In this document: positions 57,031 to 64,000 of the stretch, one piece after another | How positions within the stretch are numbered: position 1 is the first letter of the stretch | Layout of the letters: every line of letters starts with the position of its first letter | DNA from: Macrolepiota albuminosa | Lineage: Eukaryota; Basidiomycota; Agaricomycetes; Agaricales; Agaricaceae | Direction of reading: 5' to 3' | DNA length: 64,000 nucleotides | Assembly: GCA_027475525.1 (NCBI GenBank) | Contig: JAMWFC010000051.1 | Coordinates: 3,022,616-3,086,615, forward strand | Notes under the pieces: model-generated | Databases searched by the model: none | What the model was told of the DNA's origin: nothing | The model's input: the letters and a program-made list of their open reading frames with translations, nothing else | Made by a program: the position numbers and the translations under genes

Positions 57031-60000
57031 GTCTCGAGGAACTGGTTACAGACCAGGGAGAGATTGCAATAAGTCTTGCTGAGACTCAGGAAGGGGAGAT
57101 TGTGGTAACTGGATATTCTATGGAACATAGTAAATTCAGTCAGGAAGGGCTGAGAGATGTGTACTTGCATGCTTTTACAGCAAGCAAGGAGTGTGAAGAG
57201 AAGGAGCAGAAGACATTGTCAGCATATTTGAATGGGCATTTAGCTCAAATACCTGACAGTCTTGAGGAGCTGCTAGTACAAGAGGAAAACTTAGAGTCAA
57301 AAGCAGGTGTGGGGGAGACTGCCCAAGTATTTTCTAAGAAATACAAACCTGTGGCTAGAAAAGTTAAGCCTGTACTAGGTACCTCACCTGAGGAGTTTAG
57401 AATTGAGAGGTGCATTACTGGAGACCCACTGGCAGACATGCCTCAATTGGATCCCAATCCACCAGAGTTCAAACCCACAGGGAGATACACAGCTGAGTGC
57501 AAAGAAGTCATTGACCAAGCCCATGGTGATGGTTTTCTTTGGCCAGAGGAGATGAAAGCAGTACATCACCTTATGATGCTGCAAAACCAGGCTTTTGCAT
57601 GGGATGATTCTCAAAGAGGAAGGCTGAAGGAGGAATTCTTCCCTCCAGTAATCATGCCAGTAATCCCTCACACCCCATGGGTGTTGAAGAACATTCCTAT
57701 TGCACCAGGTCTTAGGGATAGAATCTGCCAAATGATAAAGCAGAAGATTGAGGCAGGGGTCTATGAGCCCTCTAACTCCTCATATCGCTCCCAATGGTTT
57801 ACAGTATTAAAGAAGGATGGTGAAAGCTTGAGGATAGTCCATAGCTTAGAGCCTTTGAATAAAGTGACCATAGCACACTCTGGGTTGCCACCAGCAACTG
57901 AGGAATTAGCTAGTCACTTCTCAGGCAGGGCTTGTGGAGGAATCTTTGACTTGTATGTAGGATATGATGAGAGAGTACTAGATGTACGCTCTAGGGATTA
58001 TACTACATTCCAGACACCATTTGGGGCTCTGAGGTTGGTGACCTTACCAATGGGATGGACAAATTCAGTGCCTATCTTCCATGATGATATTACCTTCATC
58101 TTGAAAGATGAAATACCACATGTAACTTGGCCATACATTGATGATGTACCAGTCAGAGGGCCACCTCATAGATATGAGTTGGCAGATGGTGGTTGTGAAG
58201 TCATACCAGAGAATCCAGGCATCAGGAGATTTGTATGGGAACACCTGCTCAATGTGAACAGGGTGTTACAAAGAATCAAATATGCAGGAGGGACTTTCTC
58301 TGGGAAGAAGTCAGTAGTATGTGCAGATGAGATTGTGGTTGTTGGCCATAGATGCTCTTATGAAGGGCAGAAGCCAGAGACCAAGAGATTTGCCATAGTG
58401 ATGGGATGGGGTGACTGCAGGGATAAACATGAAGTAAAGTCATTCTTAGGGACCTGTGGTACCTTTAGATCCTTTATCAAGGACTATGCTAAGGTAGCAG
58501 CACCTATCAATAAACTTACTCAGAATAATGTACCTTTTACTTGGGGAGAAGAACAGCGCTCTGCAATGGCACAAATGAAAAAGTTGCTAGCAGAAAGTGC
58601 TCCTTTAAAACCCATTGACTATGAGTCAGGAGGTGCAGTAGTTCTGTCAGTGGATACATCCTGGATGGCAGTGGGTTTTGGAATCTTCCAAGAAGACCCA
58701 GACAATCCTAAAAAGCGCACTTGTGCCAAGTTAGGATCTATCACCCTGAATGAAAGAGAAGCTAGATTTTCTCAACCAAAAAGAGAGCTATATGGTCTTA
58801 TGAGATCTCTGCTAGCCAACAAGCATTGGCTAGTTGGTTGCAGAAAACTAGTGATAGAAACAGATGCCAAGTATCTTAAAGGGATGCTGGGAAATCCAGG
58901 AGTAGGACCCAATGCCACTATTATGAGATGGATTGAGAATGTCCTACTCTACCACTTTACCTTAAGGCATGTGCCAGGCAAAACATTCAGTGCGGATAGA
59001 TTGTCAAGGCGGCCTAAACAGCCAGGAGATGAGGAGTACCCACCAGTTGATCCTGAGTTAATGGATGAACCCAAGTCTATGAACTATGAGTATCCAGACA
59101 AGATCAATAATGTACCTGGTTGGGAGGACTGGGAACCTTTGGAGCTTGAAGAGTTTGCAGATCAAATTGACACTAGAGGTGGCTATCTAAACATGGTAGC
59201 TACTGAGGTATCAGATTTTGAGCAGGAACTTTGTAAAGCCAGGTCCCAGGAGCAGGAACTCAGGGATGGAATCTTGAGTCAAACACCAGGAACAAGCATG
59301 AATCCAGTAGCAGTATTAGCTATGACCATGCCTCTGTTACCAGTGGAAGACCAAGAAGCAAGGGTAGAGGACACACAAACTTATCTAGAACACTGGAAAG
59401 GTAGTGAGGGTGAAGACTGGGATAATCTGCTACCCACTGTTGAGAGTTGGTTGCAAGATCCAGGGACAGAACCCAAGAAGCTACAGGGCTGGGATCTAGA
59501 GAAGTTTAAAAAGTTTGCTAGGCAATTCTTTTTTGACAAGAAGGGGAGATTGTACAAGCGCTGTCATGAGGAAAAACATAAGCTAGTAGTCCAAATTGAT
59601 AGACGAATGTTCATGCTTAAATCAGCCCATGATGCCTTAGGACATAGGGGGGCCTATGCCACCAGGATGCTTATACAGGAGCGTTTCTGGTGGCCTGGCA
59701 TTGAAGGGGATGTACAGTGGTATGTTGGAACTTGTCACAATTGTCAAATCAGACAAAAGACAGTAGTCAACAGAGAACCAACTGTAACTTATACTCCTTC
59801 CATCTTTCAAACAATTCACATTGATACCATGCACATGACACCAGCCTCCAATGGCTGTAAGTACATAGTACATGGCAGATGTGCCTTGTCTTCTTGGATG
59901 GAAGGTAGACCCCTGAGGAAGGAGAACCATAAGACCATTGGTCAATGGTTGTTTGAGGATGTGATTTGCCGCTGGGGCTGCATTGCAGAAATCATCACAG

Positions 60001-60851
60001 ATAATGCTGGACAGTTCAAACAGGTCACTGCCTGGTTGGAAAAGAAGTATGGGATTAGAGGTATTACTATCTCTCCCTACAACTCACCAGCCAATGGTAG
60101 GATTGAAAGACCTCATTGGGATGTCAGGCAAGCTTTGTTCAAAGCCTGTGAGGATCGCACTAAATGGTTCTAGTTCTTCTACCATGTAATGTGGAGTGAC
60201 AGGATAACCATTAGGCAGAGGTTTGGATGCTCACCATACTTCATGGTCACTGGTGCACATCCTACCCTACCCTTGGATCTAGCAGAGGCCACTTGGCTGG
60301 TAGAATTACCAGAAGGACCTCTGACTACTGAGGAGTTGATTGGATATCGTGCTAGAGCCCTAGCCAAACACCATCAACATGTAGAGGAAATGAGAGAGCA
60401 AGTTGGGAAGGCTAAGCTCCAATGGGCATTGAAGTTTGCAGAAGAGCATAAAAGCTCAATCAAAGACTTCAATTTTAAACCATTGGACTTGGTACTAGTC
60501 AAAAACATGACTACAGAAAGTTCATTCAGTGCTAAGATGTTGCCACGATTTCATGGGCCTATGGTAGTAATTGCCAAGACTCAGGGTGGTAATTACATTG
60601 TAGCAGAACTAGATGGGTCAGTTTGGCAAGCACGGGTAGCTGCTTTTCGAGTTGTACCTTACAAGGCTCGCAAAAAGCTAATCTTGCCTCAGGGCATAGA
60701 AAAGTGGGTGGATATTACACCTGCTAAGCTAAAAGAGCTAAGGGAAGAACTACGAAAACCTACAGAGTTAATCACCAAAGACATCTCATTTGGCACAGTA
60801 AGGCTCCATGAGCCTACTGACCAGGAGTTGGGTCTGCCACAGACTGATTAA
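57027..60851 (+). CDS. element D pol: RT, RNase H, integrase (one in-frame stop)
   Basis: 1048 codons are open to a TAG at 60171-60173; the same frame then continues to 60851. RT: GVYEPSNSSYRSQWFTVLKK, LRLVTLPMGWTNSVPIFHDD and catalytic YIDDVPVRG. RNase H: LSVDTSWMAVGFGI, NEREARFSQPKRELYGLM and IETDAKYLKGML. Integrase: HDALGHRGAYATRM, CHNCQIRQ, IDTMHM, ITDNAGQF and GRIERPHWDVRQA for D, D, E. The C-terminal barrel (LPRFHGPMVVIAKT) and AKLKELREELRKP follow; no chromodomain. Arginine is written almost only as AGA/AGG. One TAG, in a position where element C has GAG, is the only visible lesion. Confidence 0.88.
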
Positions 60852-61490
60852 AGCCAGAAAAATGAACTATGATATATATTTCAAAGAAATAATAAAGCCT
60901 AGTTTTATTCTGAGTTTTAAAACAGTATGATGGAAAGGTGGTGTGGCCGCAGAAAAGCTATCCAAGAGAGGTACTAGTCTAAGGGAGGAAACCACCAACC
61001 AAAATAAGACTAGACCTCAATTTAAGTCAGTAACCAACGGAAACTATGATGGAACGCAAGCACAAAGTGCGGACATTCAGGTCTAAAACCAGCGTAGGGC
61101 TTAACAAAACTGAACTAGTCGCGGCAACGTGCAGGTTCGAGCACGTAGAGGAACGCTATTTAGCCAATAAACTGGGACAAACTCAGAACAAAGCAAAACA
61201 TTGACTTGATGAGTTAACGCGCACGTTCAAAAACAGAGCAAAGTACCAAGCTTGGCTAATAAAAGCATGAGGGGACAATGTGTTGAGCGTTCGAGCCCCA
61301 GGGGGAGAACAAAATAAATTCGAAAAAGAGAAGGAAACATGTTGTTAAGTTGTCAATCAAAAAACTTAAAAATCGCACGTTTTTGGACTTAAGGAATTTA
61401 TTGGGACTACGGATTAGGAGAAAGGGGGAGTTTTTAGTGTTAAACTAAGCTAAGCAAACACAGAACCGGTGTTTGCAGCGGGGGAGCCGC
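60852..61490. other. gap between element D pol and its antisense gene
   Basis: About 640 bp without a gene. CpG frequency jumps back to normal around 60945. Presumably opposing 3' untranslated regions. Confidence 0.5.
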
Positions 61491-62780
61491 TTATACTGCC
61501 ACAGGGTCTTCGGATCCCTCCTGCTGGAGGTCCTGAAATTTGACGTTGGATTTGTCATTGCCCGACTGCAAGATAAGCAGATCAGCAAAAGACAACAGCA
61601 TCGAAATTAAGTAAGGACGTACTGGCAGCGAAACCTGAAGCGCGTGCAGCAACAAGCCGGCTTGGTCTACCGCAGAGGGCCCAAGAGCTTTGCTAAGACG
61701 TGTGCGACGTTCCAAAATCATCCTGAAGGTCTGGAGCACCAAGTCGAGCTGATAAAGCTGGTGCTGAGCAGCGGCATCAACGGCGTTGCAATGCCTCTGG
61801 AGCTCAGTCTGAGGAAGTGGTTCGTCGTCGTCAGCCAGGTGAACAGCATCGAGGACTTGATCCACTTCCGAAAGGAGCGCCAACGCGGCCTCACTGCCAG
61901 GAACATGGGCAGCTGAGACAGGGGAAAGAGAATAAGCCAAAAGCAGGGAAAAGAAAGGAGCAAAGAAGCGCACCAAGAAATGGTTGGACCTTGAGCTTCT
62001 TGGCTTTAGGCTTGCCATCAGGTTCAGCCTGCAGAGGAATGATAGAGATAGTTAAGGTGTCAAGACAACAAGCTACAAGGTCAAGCTTGCGGGCTAGAAC
62101 TTACATTAGCACATCGTTTGACGGGGCGAGAGGCAGGCGTACCAAGCATCTCGACGTCCTTGTCTTGAGCTCGGTGGCGAGCCTATGGGGCAATAAAGGG
62201 TCAGGGAGAACGCAAGCCAGGAAATACAAGCCTATCTCCTTGAGATCCTTGCGAGCCTTCTCACAGCAACGTTCACCAAGAATAATGATCGCGTCGGCAA
62301 AAGAAAAGAACGCTTTCACGTCGCTAGATTCCTCAGCAGCGTTGCGGTCCAGTAACGGGAGGATGGCGGCAAGAGCCTCACAAAGGACTCTCTGGTCAGA
62401 AAGCCGACTGTATTGGCTGTCGTCAGAAAAACGCTGAACCAGCAAGTAAGAGAGGACATAGGAGAGGAAAAAGGAGAATGCACCCAACCAATGCTACCCA
62501 GGAAGCGCGCGCGATCGGCAGGTGTTCCGGGGATGGCTTTGGCAGTACTACACAAACCAGCAGTAGCCTCCGCAAACAAGGGAAGCCTCAGAACTGAGGT
62601 AATCACCTTGTTAGCATCCCTTTTCATGGCACGCTGAAGCATCCCATAAAAATCGGGAGGTTCGGGTGTAGTGCGCACTTGGGTAACAGCAGGTTTGGGC
62701 GAGGGGGTCATAATGACCACTTGGGGATGGGTTTTTGTGGTCGTCATTTTATGAGGAGCGGTGGGGGCGTTAGGAGCCAT
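61491..62780 (-). CDS. antisense multi-exon gene inside element D
   Basis: Starts MAPNAPTAPHKMTTTKTHPQ at 62780, about 210 bp inside the 3' LTR, and ends EGSEDPVAV at 61491. Probable exons: 62780-62484, 62433-62228, 62182-62105, 62028-61974, 61912-61491. Introns have GTGCAT, GTATTT, GTAAGT and GTGCGC donors and TTCAG, CATAG, TGCAG and CTCAG acceptors, 45-76 bp. The exon 2/3 phase does not fit exactly. The product is helical, with LCEALAAILPLLDRNAAEES, a basic DGKPKAKKLKV patch and a coiled C-terminus (LYQLDLVLQTFRMILERR). I recognise no family. It lies convergent to pol, in the same place as the antisense gene of element C, and unlike pol it is CpG-rich. Confidence 0.55.
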
Positions 62781-62979
62781 GCTGTAAACCAAACAGACCC
62801 ATTGATCTTTAAAAAGACAAATACAGGTATGATTGAACAGTAAAAGTCGAGGGGGAAAGGCAAAAAGTTTATTTTTCGGTCTACTACGTAGGCGAAAAAT
62901 TTTACTTGGAGTAGAAATCGATGATTGAGAAAGCTGGACTCACCACGCTACCTACGCTGACTTGGGACAGTCAGTATCT

Positions 62980-62993
62980 AAGTGAGGGGGAGG
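62980..62993 (+). other. element D polypurine tract
   Basis: AAGTGAGGGGGAGG immediately before the 3' LTR, in the place of the plus-strand primer. Confidence 0.6.
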
Positions 62994-63915
62994 TGATACG
63001 TCTGCCTCACACGAGGCAGACAGTAAGAGTCAAAATATAAGTCCCAATATACCCCAAAAGCGCTGAAAACTGTAAGCGTTAGTCGAAAACTGTAGACATG
63101 GGCAGACTCACAAAAAACCCAACCCGAAACTGATGAAAACTGGCCACACCCAGCTAGCCACAGCAGTAAACGTGCGGCAGCGATCAACAATTGATGAAGT
63201 CGGGGATAACCAAGGCAGTGGCAGTGCTCAGTAAAACCAAGATCTCGGCATCATCTCCGAAATCAGCACTGCCACCACGCCATCCCGTCACTCAGTTCCG
63301 AAATACTTTGTACTCTTTTGTCGTACCTCCTCTCCACAACGCCAGCCCACCGCGACCAACGGAACAATGACGAAGCGAACCTGGGAGAAAGGAAAAGGAC
63401 ACAGAGAGACGAGAAGATGAGGCAAGAAGAGGATAGAATGGCAAAGGAAGAAAGAATAGCCAGGAGATCGGGAGGAAAGTTTAGGCTTCGGTTACGCGAC
63501 TACCAACGCCCAGACCCAGCAGCAGACCACGCCGGGTCACCGAGCACGCAAATAATACAAATAACCTCATTTACCACCCGAGTACACGCTGGTCCGTGCG
63601 TAGGGGGAAGGAGTATAAAGGGAGTGGGATTTCGGGGAGGCCTGGCAAGCAACTCACTTGCCACGGCTCGGAGTCCCCAGGGAGCGGACGTCTTAGGCCT
63701 ACAAGCAACTTAGTTGACTTTGGGTTAGTAAATAATACTATTTGGCCCATTTTTAGAGTGAACTTTTAAGTCATTCAAAAATAAATCAATTAAACATTAT
63801 AACCACACTTCTACAAAGTGCGCGCACGTGTAACGTTGCCCCCACGTACTCTTGTGAAATTGGGAAAGTTGAAATATCATAAAAGTTTAGTTCAAATTTC
63901 ACTTTGGACTACTTT
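62994..63915 (+). repeat. element D 3' LTR, truncated
   Basis: Matches the 5' LTR to GGACTACTTT at 63915, then diverges. The last about 40 bp are missing within the window. Confidence 0.87.
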
Positions 63916-64000
63916 TGTAACGTTTTGCCTAAAATGGAACACGTCGGAATTGCACTCGACGAACCAGTTGGACTACCTGTCCCATTAGAACAAACATCGT
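63916..64000 (+). mobile_element. start of an unidentified insertion in the element D 3' LTR
   Basis: Begins TGTAACGTTTTGCC exactly where LTR homology stops. A TGTAAC start is typical of LTRs. Runs off the window. Confidence 0.35.

Larger units (their letters stand above)
53364..63915 (+). mobile_element. element D: young Ty3/gypsy element with antisense gene
   Basis: 952 bp 5' LTR, primer-binding site, gag, protease, pol, opposite-strand gene, purine tract and a 3' LTR broken at 63915. The LTRs differ at one position in about 920 bp compared (G/A in the ATAATACxAATAACC context), indicating recent insertion. Same lineage as element C. The target duplication cannot be checked because the right end is interrupted. 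Confidence 0.83.

Overview
The window is nuclear DNA of a basidiomycete fungus, most likely an Agaricomycete. Both left-hand genes and the two large genes on the right have the short introns (about 45-70 bp) usual for that group. Ty3/gypsy LTR retrotransposons, several nested in one another, fill about 50 of the 64 kb. I see no bacterial operons, CRISPR array, rRNA or tRNA gene.

Layout. (1) 1-3.6 kb: the only ordinary gene island. It holds a ten-exon Pgc1-like glycerophosphodiester phosphodiesterase, then an intronless Ser/Pro-rich protein. (2) 4.5-28.3 kb: element A, a decayed chromodomain-bearing gypsy element on the minus strand. Three LTR elements have inserted into it: a solo LTR in RT (9679-10798, flank ACGT), a solo LTR in gag (13144-13642, flank GTCAC) and a complete 12 kb element C in gag (14785-26807, flank GCGT). 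Element C itself carries a solo LTR in its gag (17107-17845, flank CATAG). (3) 28.3-30.7 kb: remnants of two further LTR families and part of a LINE-like ORF1. (4) 31.3-41.9 kb: element B, a sister of A on the plus strand, inserted (flank GCAAC) into a D-type solo LTR that interrupts the LINE-like ORF1. (5) 43.3-53.0 kb: two divergent genes, each with a P-loop NTPase and a restriction-endonuclease-like region, resembling eukaryotic Crinkler/RHS-type effectors. Between them lie a hairpin-rich tandem-repeat zone, a gypsy gag fragment and a probable solo LTR. (6) 53.4-63.9 kb: element D, a young relative of C with near-identical LTRs and an almost open pol. Its 3' LTR is broken by a further sequence at the window edge.

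Two retroelement lineages are present, and each carries something beyond gag-pol. A and B end pol with a chromodomain and have an extra sense ORF between pol and the 3' LTR. C and D share a primer-binding site, have pol in the -1 frame relative to gag-protease, and each carries a multi-intron gene on the opposite strand between pol and the 3' LTR. Those two antisense genes are the best candidates here for something undescribed.

A caution on the assembly: eight tandem duplications, all with a period of exactly 77 bp, occur in unrelated repeats. I read these as joins between overlapping contigs of a k=77 assembly rather than biology. Several frame breaks (in A gag, B RNase H and D gag) coincide with them. 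Functions are inferred from motifs read by eye; no database search was possible.
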